Shown: one piece after another, positions 53,256 through 63,800 of the stretch
How the letters are laid out: every line of letters begins with the position of its first letter
Position numbering within the stretch: the stretch's first letter is position 1
Assembly (NCBI GenBank): GCA_009692465.1
Contig: SHZD01000002.1
Coordinates: forward strand, 1 to 64,000
DNA length: 64,000 bases
Origin: Myxococcales bacterium
GTDB lineage: Bacteria > Myxococcota_A > UBA9042
Reading direction: 5' to 3'
Translations under genes and position numbers: made by a program
Notes under the pieces: generated by a model
The model's database searches: none
Told to the model about the DNA's origin: nothing
The model's input: the letters and a program-made list of their open reading frames with translations, nothing else

Positions 53256-55907
53256 ATGGCAAAGAGCAAAGCACCGATTCCGCCACCGCCCAGCGCTGAG
53301 GCGCAGCAGGCTTCCCCACCGCCGCCAGACGCCCCCGCATTGCCGCCCCAAGGGCAAGAAGCTGGGCCGCCATCGACCAATTTATTAGCATTAACACTGG
53401 CTTTACTTGCCGTTGGCGTCGGCGTCTCCATCTATCTCGTCCGCCACAAATTGCACGTCCTACTCGATCCGGGCTACATGTCGAGCTGCAATCTGGGCGG
53501 CGCGATCAACTGCGACAAGGTCAACATGTCCGGCATGTCCGAGTTGTTCGGCCTGCCGATCAGCTTGTACGCCATCCCCACCTATGTGGCCCAAATTTAT
53601 TTGGTCGCCACCGCCATGCGCGCAGGCAGTGGCGGCGTCGATGCGGCCACCCGCCGCCGCGGGCTGGACATTGCCGCCGGCCTTGGCTTATTGGCCAGCG
53701 TATTTTCACTGTATTTAGCCTTGTATAGCTCGATTCGGGTGGAAGCCTACTGCCTGTATTGCATCTCGCTGTACGTCGTCAATTTTGGTTCAACCGCCTT
53801 ATTGCTGGCTGCCGGATCCAAAACCGTGGGCACGGCGGTGGCCAATTGCCTCAGTCTTCTCAAGAGCTTTGAGCAACCCGTGTTGACTTCGGTGTTGGTC
53901 GCCGGCATCGGCATGGGCTGCGCGTGGCTGGGCTACGACCACACCAAATCGGCGATGGAGCACAGCTACAAGGACTGCCTCGACTGCCAAATGGACTCGA
54001 ACTTGCCCAAGTGCAAGACGATCAAGTGTGGCAACGCCGCCGCTCCGGTCACCGTCGACGCGGCTGCCTCTGCAGCCGCCAGTGCGGCCGCCGCGAGCCA
54101 AGCCGGTGCCCAAACCAACCAAGGAGCCGCGACGGCCGGCATCGCCCCAGTCCAAGCGGGGCAGGCGATCCCAAGCGGTGCCGCGGCGGTCGGCATGGAT
54201 GGTTCCGAGTGCGGCAAGACTTACGGCGTGTTGACCAAAGAAGACGGGTGGACGATCTACAATCCGTGCTTTGATGAAGAGGACTTGCGCGATACGATTG
54301 GCCCCAAAGACGCCAAGGTCACGGTGGTCAAGTACTCCGACTTTGAGTGTCCGTATTGCAAGTACTTAGCGATGACCATGGAACCGGTCAAGACCAAGTT
54401 TAAGGATAAAGTTCGCTTTATTATGAAGCACTTTCCGATGAATCCGACCTGCAATCGCTATATGCAGGGCTACGACAAGCACCCCAATGCCTGCAATGCC
54501 CACGCCACCGGTCTGTGTGCTGGCCGCCAGAATAAGTTCTGGGAAATGCACGACAAGTTGTACGCCAATCAACCCAGCTTGGATCCAGCGGCCAACCGCA
54601 AAGCGGCTGAAGAATTGGGCTTGGACATGGCCAAATACGACGCTTGCATTGCAGATCCGTCGATTTGGCAGAAATTCAACAAGGATATCGATGCTGCGGT
54701 ACGCGCGGGCATCAACGGTGCGCCGCGAACCTACATCAACGGAATGTTGGTCACCGGCTCGGCAACCACCCAAATTTTGGAATATATGGTCCAAAAGGCG
54801 CTGGATGACCCGCGGCCGGCTTGGGTCCGTTTCGAGCAAGACAAGCTCAAGCAAGCCCAATTGGCCCCTAAACCCGACGGCACTCACATGATCGCCGCCA
54901 AGACGGCCAAAGGCGCGTTCTATATTGATCCCTATGAAGCGTCGATTGCCAAAGATGGGCGCGCGGTCAGCATTGCCGACGTCGATCCGGCGATGGCTTC
55001 GTGGGTCGAAGCCGAGCAAGCGTGCAAGCAGGCCGGCAAGCGCTTGTGCAGCGAAGAGGAGTGGGTGTCGGCCTGTTCGGGCGTGCCCGCGATCGACAAC
55101 AACACCAATCAGCAGTTTGCCGACGACGACGTCGAGGGCAATATGTATCCGTATGGCACGTTTTATGAGGCCGGCAACTGCGTCGATCAAGAGGACAAGT
55201 ACAAGGGCAAATACGTCAAGACTGGCACTAAGGACAAATGTCGCACCCCGGCAGGTATTTTCGATCTTGCTGGCAACATTGGCGAATGGACCGGCGCCAC
55301 CAAAGAAACCGCTGGCTTGATGGGCGGGCACAACAATTCGGGCGAACGGGCGGCGTGCAATCAAGGCTCACGCAGCTTTGGGGTCGGCAATCGCAATCAG
55401 ACTACCGGCTTTCGCTGTTGTGCTGATGCCGACGTTGCCCAAAAGAACGTTGCCCCGTCGGACCTCAAGGGTAGCGACACCGACTTGGTCGGCAAGCCGG
55501 TGCCCGCCTTCACCGGCAAAGACAGCAACGGCATCGTCATTGATTCCGATGGCTTCAAGGGCAAAGTCACGCTCGTTAATTTCTTTGCTTCGTGGTGCGG
55601 ACCGTGCAAGAAGGAGTTCCCCGAACTGGTCACCTTGTGGAAAGAGCACAAAAGCAAAGGATTTCAAGTCGTTAGTATTGGCGTCGACCGCGAAGAGGGG
55701 CGCTCGCTGGAATTCGCCAATGGTTTTGAATGTCCGTGGGGCGTCATCGCCGATCCGGAGTCTGAGCTGATGGGTAAATTCAACGTCTATTCGATGCCGG
55801 CGACCTTCATTGTCGACCGCAAGGGTGTGATTCAGTTCTACGACACTGGCTTTAAGCCCGAAGAGCAACTCCAAAAATTGCGCGACGCCATCACCAAACA
55901 GCTGTAA
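53256..55907 (+). CDS. Four-domain VKOR-DsbA-FGE-TlpA fusion
   Basis: The 883-residue protein joins four domains. Residues 42-225: a vitamin K epoxide reductase-like membrane domain with the loop Cys pair C78/C86 and quinone-site CxxC C166-C169 (YCLYC). Residues 325-530: DsbA-like with CPYC (365-368) and cis-Pro near GAPRTYING. Residues 550-722: a formylglycine-generating/sulfatase-modifying-like domain (GKRLCSEEEW, FDLAGNIGEWTG, TGFRCC). Residues 745-883: TlpA/AhpC-type thioredoxin with SWCGPCKKEF (781-784) and MPATFIVDRKG. VKOR regenerates oxidised DsbA using quinone, so the fusion could be a self-contained disulfide-forming machine. The FGE-like and TlpA additions are the odd part. ATG 53256 follows GGAG. 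Confidence 0.9.
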   Translation: MAKSKAPIPPPPSAEAQQASPPPPDAPALPPQGQEAGPPSTNLLALTLALLAVGVGVSIYLVRHKLHVLLDPGYMSSCNLGGAINCDKVNMSGMSELFGLPISLYAIPTYVAQIYLVATAMRAGSGGVDAATRRRGLDIAAGLGLLASVFSLYLALYSSIRVEAYCLYCISLYVVNFGSTALLLAAGSKTVGTAVANCLSLLKSFEQPVLTSVLVAGIGMGCAWLGYDHTKSAMEHSYKDCLDCQMDSNLPKCKTIKCGNAAAPVTVDAAASAAASAAAASQAGAQTNQGAATAGIAPVQAGQAIPSGAAAVGMDGSECGKTYGVLTKEDGWTIYNPCFDEEDLRDTIGPKDAKVTVVKYSDFECPYCKYLAMTMEPVKTKFKDKVRFIMKHFPMNPTCNRYMQGYDKHPNACNAHATGLCAGRQNKFWEMHDKLYANQPSLDPAANRKAAEELGLDMAKYDACIADPSIWQKFNKDIDAAVRAGINGAPRTYINGMLVTGSATTQILEYMVQKALDDPRPAWVRFEQDKLKQAQLAPKPDGTHMIAAKTAKGAFYIDPYEASIAKDGRAVSIADVDPAMASWVEAEQACKQAGKRLCSEEEWVSACSGVPAIDNNTNQQFADDDVEGNMYPYGTFYEAGNCVDQEDKYKGKYVKTGTKDKCRTPAGIFDLAGNIGEWTGATKETAGLMGGHNNSGERAACNQGSRSFGVGNRNQTTGFRCCADADVAQKNVAPSDLKGSDTDLVGKPVPAFTGKDSNGIVIDSDGFKGKVTLVNFFASWCGPCKKEFPELVTLWKEHKSKGFQVVSIGVDREEGRSLEFANGFECPWGVIADPESELMGKFNVYSMPATFIVDRKGVIQFYDTGFKPEEQLQKLRDAITKQL

Positions 55908-55935
55908 GCGAGCGCAGCAGCCCCCTAATCAGCGC

Positions 55936-56757
55936 GTGCGTCCGCAATCATTGCTCCTCGGCTTGCGGGACCTAGGCAAGCCGTACTGGCTGCTGATCGC
56001 CAATGCGGGGCTGCTCATCGGGTTGGCCTGCGGCTGCAGTCGAGTCGCGGCGCCCTCCCAAGTGGTGGATTGGCGATCGCTGCGGCCGGGCCTGAGCTAC
56101 GCGGCTGTTTCGATCGGCATCGACAACGGCGATCACCGCGCCAGTGCCCACGTGGTCCGCTTCGATCCCAGTCGGTACGAGTTGCAAGTGGTGCTGGCCG
56201 CCGAAACTGGCGCTTCGCTCGCGCAGGCTTCTGCCTTTCGCCAAGCTGCCCACGGTCTGGTCGCCTTTAATGGAGGCTATTTTGATCACCAATGGCGGCC
56301 TTTGGGGCTGCTGGTTAGCCGTGGCGCTGAACTGTCGCCGTTGCGCAAAGTCGACCACGGCGTGTTTGCACTGGCGCGGCACGCGGCACTGGTTCGCCAC
56401 GCCCGTCAATGGCTTGCCCCGCCCGACCTAGAGTTTGCGCTGGAGTGCGGGCCGCGGTTGCTGATCGGCGGCCAAGCCCCCCATTTTCGCTCTGCTGATC
56501 GCGCCCGCCGTACTGCACTGGCACTCGATGACCGCGGTCGGGTTGTGGTCGCTGTCACTGAAGGGGTTGTAAGTCTTGCTGAGTTCGCTAATTGGCTGAG
56601 CAAACCAGCCACTGCAGGTGGGGTCGGAGCGACAGAGGCACTCAACCTCGACGGCGGTCCGTCGTCTATGTTGGAGGTGGCGGTGGACGCTACTTTTGCG
56701 CAAGTGTTGGCGCCAACCCCCGTGCCGGTCGGTGTTGCGATTGTCGAGCGCAAGTAG
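55936..56757 (+). CDS. Phosphodiester glycosidase family (NAGPA-like) lipoprotein
   Basis: The 273-residue protein has a signal ending in LLIGLACGC, a lipobox-like end, then a NAGPA domain: LVAFNGGYFDHQW near residue 110 and EALNLDGGPSSML near 235. NAGPA removes GlcNAc from phosphodiesters in eukaryotes; bacterial members are thought to act on cell-wall glycan phosphodiesters. The start is GTG at 55936, 28 bp after the VKOR fusion, so the two probably form one operon. Confidence 0.85.
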   Translation: MRPQSLLLGLRDLGKPYWLLIANAGLLIGLACGCSRVAAPSQVVDWRSLRPGLSYAAVSIGIDNGDHRASAHVVRFDPSRYELQVVLAAETGASLAQASAFRQAAHGLVAFNGGYFDHQWRPLGLLVSRGAELSPLRKVDHGVFALARHAALVRHARQWLAPPDLEFALECGPRLLIGGQAPHFRSADRARRTALALDDRGRVVVAVTEGVVSLAEFANWLSKPATAGGVGATEALNLDGGPSSMLEVAVDATFAQVLAPTPVPVGVAIVERK

Positions 56758-56921
56758 AAGGCCCCTTTGCAACATCGGAGGATCACATGTGTTTGATCGA
56801 CGCTCTCAATTTTGGAATCGGCGGCAATTTGGTGCACACTATCAGGCTGCATTGGCGGCGCCTGCGGCCGCCAGTGCTTTCGGTCTGCGCGATTTCAGGC
56901 CGTATTTTCAAGGACTTTTTG

Positions 56922-58532
56922 ATGCTTTTCGCTCCCCAACGCCCCCTGCTGACGACGACGCGCCGAGCCGCTCGGCTGCTGGCGTTGCTCGTGCTGTTGC
57001 CGGTGACCACCCTTTTGGTCGGCACGCTGCCGGGCAACGGCGTGATCACCAGCGCGTACGCGGCCGACGAAGACAAGCCAGCGCTGGCCGTCGTCCACTT
57101 CGTCAAACGCGGCGACGCCGGCATGTTGAGCGTGCAACGCATCGAAGAATACCTGCGGCAGATGCTCGACGCCGGCGGTGCGGTCAAGATGTTGCCGGCC
57201 AAAGTCGTCGAACTGGGAAAGCCGCTGACGGGACCGGTTCGCCCGGCCGCCGCGGCCAATCTACCGGTGTCGCCTCAGGCCAAAGCTATTGAAAAAGCAG
57301 ATAAACTTGTCGCTGCAGCTCGCGATATCGTCGCCGAGGGCGAGGCGCTGGCCGATGGCATCAAGCTTTTGGCGGCGGCTGTGGAGCGGTATGAGGCCAA
57401 CTTTGTCGAGTTGGCTGATTTCTCTAAGTTAGTAGATGCGTACGCGCTAAACGCCCAGGCGTTGCTGATGCAAGGCGACACCAAAGGCGCCGCTGAGTGG
57501 GTAGCCCGCGCTTTGGCGATTCAGCCGACTTTTGTGGTCGATGGGCGCAAGCAAAACAAGGACCTCAAGGCCGTAGTGGACAAATCCCGCGACGGGTTGG
57601 AAGCCAAGCCGCGCACGACCATTGCCGTCGAATCCACCCAACCCGATTCGGAGGTTTACGTCGACGGCGTCAAGATTGGCACCGCTCCGGCCACCGCCAG
57701 CGATCTGCTTGCCGGCGTTCATTTCGTTCAGGTGCGCAAGGCTGGAGCATCGCCGTGGGGCCAACAGCTACTCGCCAAAGGTAAGCCTTTGCAAACAAAG
57801 GCTATACTTCAAATGCAGGTGGCACCAGAAAACGAGATCGCCATCTCAGTGAGCCCAGACGACATCAAGGAGTTTGCCAATAAGGGCAACTTTGGCGAGA
57901 AGATCTTTAAGAATTCTGCTGCGTTGTTCGCTCGGCAAATCGCGGCGACTCACATTTTATTTGGCCTGGTCAACCGGCGCCCTAGCACCCTAGAACTACA
58001 CCTTTTCGTGTTTTCCACCAAGACCAAGAAAACCTGCAGCGTTTCGCCGATTGAGTACGCAGCCAATCTCAACAACTTGCAGATGCAGACACTGGACGCT
58101 GAAGGCAAGGTGCGTATCGCCGTCCTCAACTGCGCCACCGATGTCAGCGGCGTACCCGCCATTTATGCCAACGCTCCCCAGCCGAAAGATGAACCGGTAG
58201 CGCCGGACATCGTGCCGACCCCGCCCGATGCCGAGCCCAAGGCCGATGTCACGGACGACCCCAAACCGGAGCCCAAGCCGGAGCCGAAACCGCAGCCCAA
58301 GCCGGAACCGCGGCGCGCGGATGTGCTCAAGAAAGTTGAAAAAGACGACCCTTACAAGGACTTACTGAAGGATTCCAATGCTGACGCCACCGATAAGCCG
58401 TTCTATACCACTTGGTGGTTTTGGACAGCCGTCGGCGTGGTGGCCGTCGGTGGTGGCGGTGCGGGCGCCTACGCGGCGACTCGCGGTGGCAATGTGGTGA
58501 CCGGGTATGGTGTCAAGGTGACAGTGCCCTAG
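56922..58532 (+). CDS. Secreted PEGA-domain protein, 536 aa
   Basis: A signal peptide (residues 1-47, to SAYA) is followed by a domain with helices (about 60-210). A PEGA module (about 225-275: TTIAVESTQPDSEVYVDGVKIG and LAGVHFVQVRKAG) comes next, then a mixed domain, a Pro/Lys/Glu linker (about 425-445) and a final membrane helix (WWFWTAVGVVAVGGGGAGA). PEGA domains bind surface glycan or scaffold proteins; the family role is structural. An ATG at 56787 with a strong GGAGG would add 45 residues and lose the clean signal. Its TAG stop is in the CTAG at the left edge of a family III element. Confidence 0.75.
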   Translation: MLFAPQRPLLTTTRRAARLLALLVLLPVTTLLVGTLPGNGVITSAYAADEDKPALAVVHFVKRGDAGMLSVQRIEEYLRQMLDAGGAVKMLPAKVVELGKPLTGPVRPAAAANLPVSPQAKAIEKADKLVAAARDIVAEGEALADGIKLLAAAVERYEANFVELADFSKLVDAYALNAQALLMQGDTKGAAEWVARALAIQPTFVVDGRKQNKDLKAVVDKSRDGLEAKPRTTIAVESTQPDSEVYVDGVKIGTAPATASDLLAGVHFVQVRKAGASPWGQQLLAKGKPLQTKAILQMQVAPENEIAISVSPDDIKEFANKGNFGEKIFKNSAALFARQIAATHILFGLVNRRPSTLELHLFVFSTKTKKTCSVSPIEYAANLNNLQMQTLDAEGKVRIAVLNCATDVSGVPAIYANAPQPKDEPVAPDIVPTPPDAEPKADVTDDPKPEPKPEPKPQPKPEPRRADVLKKVEKDDPYKDLLKDSNADATDKPFYTTWWFWTAVGVVAVGGGGAGAYAATRGGNVVTGYGVKVTVP

Positions 58533-58668
58533 AGAGCCGATCAAATTAGATTTGCTCGGCGTCTCCTTGCTTGTTTCGTGGGTCGCGAGCGTGCGCCCGA
58601 GGCTTGCCGCCGCTTCGGTTTTGTTCGGGAATTTATTGAGTGTCGGCGATAGTTGGTCGCGTCTGCGA
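58529..58668 (+). mobile_element. Family III MITE-like element, copy c
   Basis: The left end CTAGAGAGCCGATCAAA and core CTTGTTTCGTGGGTCGCGAG are clear; the right end is eroded (ends near GGTCGCGTCTGCG). CTAG at the left edge contains the stop of the preceding PEGA gene. Confidence 0.7.
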
Positions 58669-58745
58669 AGCGGTCGACCAAGGCGTACGTAACCGGCGCC
58701 AAATTTGGACTGCGTGTGCGTATGATCAGGGGCGGAGTGACACGA

Positions 58746-60566
58746 ATGGAACAATTGGCACACTCTTGGGCAAGGCCGTTCGCGCCGAGTACTTTGCGGT
58801 GGTTAACCGTTGCTCGGCACTGGTCAAAGTGCGCCGCGCTCGTCGGCGCGGTTGCGTGTGCTGGCGAGGTCAAACCGCCGACGACGGTCGAATTGGCCGT
58901 TCGCAAACCGGTTGCCAGCGAGGACAACCCGTTCGGCTTGGCCGGCGACAAGTTTGTGGCCATTACTGCGGAGGTCCCCGGGGTTCTGGACGGCACCTAC
59001 CGCTCGGTCAAACCCTACGCCCCAGGCGCCGCGCTCGATTTGGGTTGTACCTCTGCAACCGCATGTCCTGGTATCCCTTACGCAACTGGTGTCCAGGTCC
59101 GCGTAGAGTTATGGTCCAGCGACAAAGGTGCGCCCGCGCCGCCCGTTGTCGGCCGCGGTCGTTCGGTGCCGTTTGAGCAAGCCAAGGGCGGCGCCACCAA
59201 GAAACTCATGCCGTACGTCACCCGCACCAATCGCTTTGCCCCCGCCGAGTCCGACGCCGGAAGCAAGGCGCTCATTGCGGCCAAAGCCGGCGCCGCCACT
59301 GCGACTCAACCCGGGCCGGATGGCAATGTCTATATTATCGGCGGCGCCGAGCCATTACCAAACAAAAACAATGCATTTGATATCGCCAGCTATACCAATT
59401 TTTCCGACGCCATCGCCAAGTATTCGCCCAATTTGCGCCAAGTCGGTATGGTCAGCGACCTAGGCCCAGACTACCGCCTAAAGGTGGCGCGCGCGTTTCA
59501 TTCCGCGGCAGCCAGCCGCAACATCGTCGCCATTGTCGGCGGTTACATCGCGGGTCAAAACAGCGCCAAATTCACCAACTCCATTGAGTACATTGAAAGC
59601 AACGACAAGGTGCGCACAAGCATTGGCAAGTCGCCCGATTTGGTCTTCGCCCGCGCCGGCGCGAGCGTCGTGTGCCTTTTTGACGACGACGAGTATTTTC
59701 TGATTCTGGCCGGCAAAGGCGAAATCGACTGCACCAAGGAGGCCTACTGCGCCGGTAACACTTGGGAATTATGGCATAAAACTGCAGGAAACCTGGCTCA
59801 AGGACAACTCAAGGATCCGCGCTGGAATCACGCGGTCGTCAAAGTACCAAGTGCCGATGGCGGCTATGTCATGCTCATCGGTGGCGAAAATGACGTCGGC
59901 GTGCTGCAGACCTTTGAAGTAATTCAGTATTCTAAACAAGGGTTTGTGTCCAAAAAGGGTCAGGCCTGCAAGCCCGAAGCCAAAGGCTACGGCACCTGCG
60001 AACCACCGACTTCTTCGACATTTTACTGGGAACCGCTTACTCAGGGGCTTCCCGTTGCCCGCACGCTGCCCGGCGCGTTGTTTTCAACCGTCCCCCGTGG
60101 TACGGCCAACTTCGACTATCGCTACGTGTACATCGTGGGTGGCTTTGAAGACACCGCACACACCAAACCGTTGGCCCGTATGGATGTTTTCAACATTGGC
60201 AAAGGCAGTTATCTCAATCCAGATGGTTACCCGATGCAGGTCGCGCGCGGCGCGCCGATGGTAGCGCTGGTGCCCCATGGGCCCACCGAAGGGCAAGTCT
60301 TGATTGCCGGCGGCAGTAAGTCGGACACCCAGCATCTGAACAGCGCGGAATTCGTGTTTGTTCGCGTGGTTGATCGCACAGTGTCGCCGCCGACCACGTC
60401 GATCGAAATCGCCCCAGTGGACAATGATCTGCCCGACGGCGTGCGCGTCTTGGGCAACGCGGTGGCTCTCAACACCGGGCACGTCCTCGTGGTCGGCGGC
60501 GTCGGCACCGGTGCTGGCAATGCCCTTGAAGTTCGCAACGAGATTGCCTTATGGAATCCTTTTTGA
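58746..60566 (+). CDS. Kelch-like beta-propeller lipoprotein, 606 aa
   Basis: The signal ends in GAVAC, a lipobox-like sequence (about residue 38). The mature protein has six or so repeats with the kelch signature of a GG pair after hydrophobic residues: VYIIGGAEPL, IVAIVGGYI, FLILAGKGE, YVMLIGGEND, VYIVGGFEDT, VLIAGGSKS, VLVVGGVGTG. This resembles galactose-oxidase/kelch propellers, usually ligand-binding. No enzyme motif is seen. The ATG at 58746 has GGAG eight bases upstream; the frame continues to 58653. Confidence 0.78.
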   Translation: MEQLAHSWARPFAPSTLRWLTVARHWSKCAALVGAVACAGEVKPPTTVELAVRKPVASEDNPFGLAGDKFVAITAEVPGVLDGTYRSVKPYAPGAALDLGCTSATACPGIPYATGVQVRVELWSSDKGAPAPPVVGRGRSVPFEQAKGGATKKLMPYVTRTNRFAPAESDAGSKALIAAKAGAATATQPGPDGNVYIIGGAEPLPNKNNAFDIASYTNFSDAIAKYSPNLRQVGMVSDLGPDYRLKVARAFHSAAASRNIVAIVGGYIAGQNSAKFTNSIEYIESNDKVRTSIGKSPDLVFARAGASVVCLFDDDEYFLILAGKGEIDCTKEAYCAGNTWELWHKTAGNLAQGQLKDPRWNHAVVKVPSADGGYVMLIGGENDVGVLQTFEVIQYSKQGFVSKKGQACKPEAKGYGTCEPPTSSTFYWEPLTQGLPVARTLPGALFSTVPRGTANFDYRYVYIVGGFEDTAHTKPLARMDVFNIGKGSYLNPDGYPMQVARGAPMVALVPHGPTEGQVLIAGGSKSDTQHLNSAEFVFVRVVDRTVSPPTTSIEIAPVDNDLPDGVRVLGNAVALNTGHVLVVGGVGTGAGNALEVRNEIALWNPF

Positions 60567-60891
60567 CAGGTTCGGTGCCGGTTGAGCCCAAGTCGAGTCT
60601 GCAAATCGCTCGGTGTGATGCGGTTCAGACCGCTAATGTGGTGTCGCCCGGGCCGGGGTAGTTCGGTTCGGTCAGCCGTTGTGCCTTCACAATTGCACGT
60701 TGACGACGGTTCAATTGCACTTTGACGACGGCGCCCGCTCGGGCACACTATGGGTCCCGCGCCGCTGGCGACAGCTGCGTAGCTAAGGCCGCCTCCGAGC
60801 GCTCAGGTTATCTCGTACAAGTTACCCCCGCAGTGCGCTTGCCCTGCCACCCATCCTAGAGCCGATCGGCCACCCTGGAGAGCAATCCACC
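60567..60891 (+). promoter_or_regulatory. 325-bp gap with a two-copy 22-bp direct repeat before the surface protein
   Basis: Two near-identical copies, CAATTGCACGTTGACGACGG and CAATTGCACTTTGACGACGG, start at 60690 and 60712 (22-bp period). Each contains a TTGACG hexamer, and CACTAT follows the second at about 18 bp. They could be binding sites in the promoter of the next gene. The rest of the gap shows no gene. Confidence 0.4.
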
Positions 60892-63800
60892 TTGCAGCGC
60901 TTGCCTACACCTCACCGGCAGAGCACAGCGCGCGCTCCAGCCTATTCGTGTCCGAAACCATTACATGCCTTTGTCGGAAAACTATTTGCAATTGTTGCTA
61001 CTATTTGCGCTTTGGTTGCCGCGCCAGACGCTCATGCTGTCGTCATTGGCACCTATCCGCAAACGCCGACGGAATTCAAAGTTCATGGCAAGGCCGTCCA
61101 ACTGGGGGCGTCGCTTGTCACCAACTTCACCGACTACCGCTTCAACGACAAGCTCAAGCCGGAATCCGCCGACACCGTCAAGATTGCTCAAAAGTTACCG
61201 CAAGATGCGGTGATCATTGCCGCCTACTTGTATTGGGGCGGCTCCCAATTGGCCGCCGAGGCCGACAGCAACGCCACATTTACGGTAGCCGACGGATTTT
61301 CATCCAATGTCGAGGCTGACGTCTGTCAGGCCCGCACGGATACCGCGGGCAGTGGCACCCACTTTTTGTGTCGCAAAGACGTGACAGCGCTCATCGCCGC
61401 CCACCCCGGCAGCGATTTTTGGAACGGCAATTACAAAGTCGGCGACGTCAGCGCCAAAGTGGCGGCCATCAAGTTCAAATCGCCTAACACCAATGATTGC
61501 GGGACCAAGCCCACGGGCGTGCCCGAAGATGTGTGCTGCGCGCCCAGCGACGGCTTCTGTCAGGCCCGCCATGCCTCGTGGTCGCTGGTCATGGTTTACG
61601 ACACCAAGTTCAGCGAATCCACCCAGCGTGACATTTTCCTGTACGACGGCTTCGTTCTGCTCGACGAGACTCCGACCAGCACTGGCCAGATTTTCTTTAC
61701 CATCAACAACTTCTTGGTCGGCGACCCGCCAGACGCCCAATTGGCCTACTACGCCATGGAAGGTGACAAGCAATTGGGCAATCCGGCGCAGGACCCGCCG
61801 GGCACCGCCGATAGCCCACCGTGTGGAACATGTTTTGATTTCGTGCAGTTTAACGGCACCAAGCTGACGGGCGGCGCCGGTAACAACGACGTTAACAACA
61901 TCATGAACTCGACGCCAGAAGCGGGTATCGATCTGGATTCATTCGATATCTCGCCACTGGTCAAGACCGGTGACACGTCGGCGACGTTTCTGGTGTCGTC
62001 CGGCAATGGCTCACTGGCCGACAACACCCAGCAGGTCAACAACGCCGGGGCCGGCGAGATGTTTCTGTACGGCTATACGTTGCTGCAGATCAATCGCAAA
62101 GCCCCAAATTTCAAGAACATTATCAGCGGGTTGTCGGTCAATGCCAGCGAGGCTTCCGCTGGCGACGTGCTCACTTTTACGCTCGACCTGCTCAACAACG
62201 GCCAACTTGACGCCGAAAACAGCGTAGCCAAGCTCGGGTCCTTTCCGCCGCCCGGCCTCGACTATGTGGCCAATTCAACAACTGTCGACGGCGTGGCCCA
62301 GCCCGATGTCGGTGGCACGTCACCGCTCGCGACCGGCCTCAATTTGGGCAACATCACCAATACAGCTGGCGGCAAATCGGTCCGCAAGATCACTTTCAAA
62401 TTCAAAGTGAAATCGCCACCGGGCGTCAATGAGGTCACCGCATTTTCGGTGCTGGACTACCAGTACAAGGGCAGCGCCGCCTCCACCACCATCTACAAGG
62501 ACCAGTACGTCGGCAACCCCGTGACGGTCAAGATCGTTGCGCCCAAGCTGGCGACGCCCAAGCTGACCGCCCAACCTACTGCCGCCGCACCGGGAGCGAA
62601 TATCACCTTCAATCTGGAACTGGAAAATATCGGCACCAACCCAATTCTGGTCAATTTTGACTGGGCCGCGCCGCCGGAAATGCAGTTGGGATTGACGCTC
62701 ACCTGCCCAGCCAGCGTGCTGATTGGAACCACCAAGCTCAGCGTGTCCCAAACGGCTGGGGTCAATGGCACCGGCGCGGTCGCAGCGGTCAACTTGCAAC
62801 TGGCTCCAGGGCAAAAAGTGCTGTGCAACTGGGAGGCTGCGGTGCTCAGCGCTCCGCAATTGACGGCCAAGGGCGTCAACCCGATCAACAACCACGCCGT
62901 TCTGTCCCAAGCCAGCGTGACCGCAGACGGTAAGCTGCTGGTGTCGGACGATCCGGCCCAATCTGGGGCCACTGATCCGACCAAAGTGCTGCTATCGGCG
63001 CTGTCGGTTTTTACGACGTCGAGCAAGTCGGTCACCGACCTGAGTCCGTCGACCCCGCTGTTGGCCGGTGATCAGGTGCAATTTACGCTGACGCTGGTCA
63101 ATACCGGACCCGTTTCAGGCACCGTAACCGTGACCGATCCATTGCCCTCGGCGCTCGAATTCGTGTCGACGAGCAGTCCAGAGTTGGTGCTCAACGGCGG
63201 AACGCTGCAAGCCAGTAATGTCGTGATTGCTGCCGGCGCGACTAAGAACCTGATTTTTATTGCTAAAATCAAGGATTCGACCCCGCCCGGTACGTCGTTC
63301 GCCAATGTGGCGACCATCAGCCCCAACGACGGCGGCCCGCCCAAAGTGATTCAAACCCTGCCGCAAACCGTGCCAGTCGGCCCCGATCTGGCCACTTCGA
63401 CCAAGAGCGCGGTGGACACCAATGGCGGTGACTTAGAACCGGGCGATTCGCTGCTCTACACGCTGACGTTTAAGAATTCGGGCAAAGAAGACACGGGCAC
63501 TTTTCAAGTTGTCGATCCGATCGACCCTAATATCGTTGAAGTTACCGGCATTACCGCTGGCGGTGTGCTCGATCAGGCTAGCAAGCAAATCTCCTGGAGT
63601 GTGCCGCCGATCGCCGCGGGTGGTCAGGTGCTCCTGCAGTTCACCGCCAAAATCGGGGCGCTGGTGCCGACAGGGACGACTATCACCAATCAGGCGACCG
63701 CCAGTGGCGGCGAACTGTCCAAGCCGACTGCGGTTTCGGCCTCGATCAAAGTCCAGGCGCAGCCCAATATCTCGGTGTTCACCAATTCCGTGACGTCGTC

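Noticed and set aside
60948-61319. Short plus-strand frames at the start of the last gene
   Set aside because: They are out of frame with the long open DUF11 frame, which has a signal peptide and runs over 3 kb to the window end.
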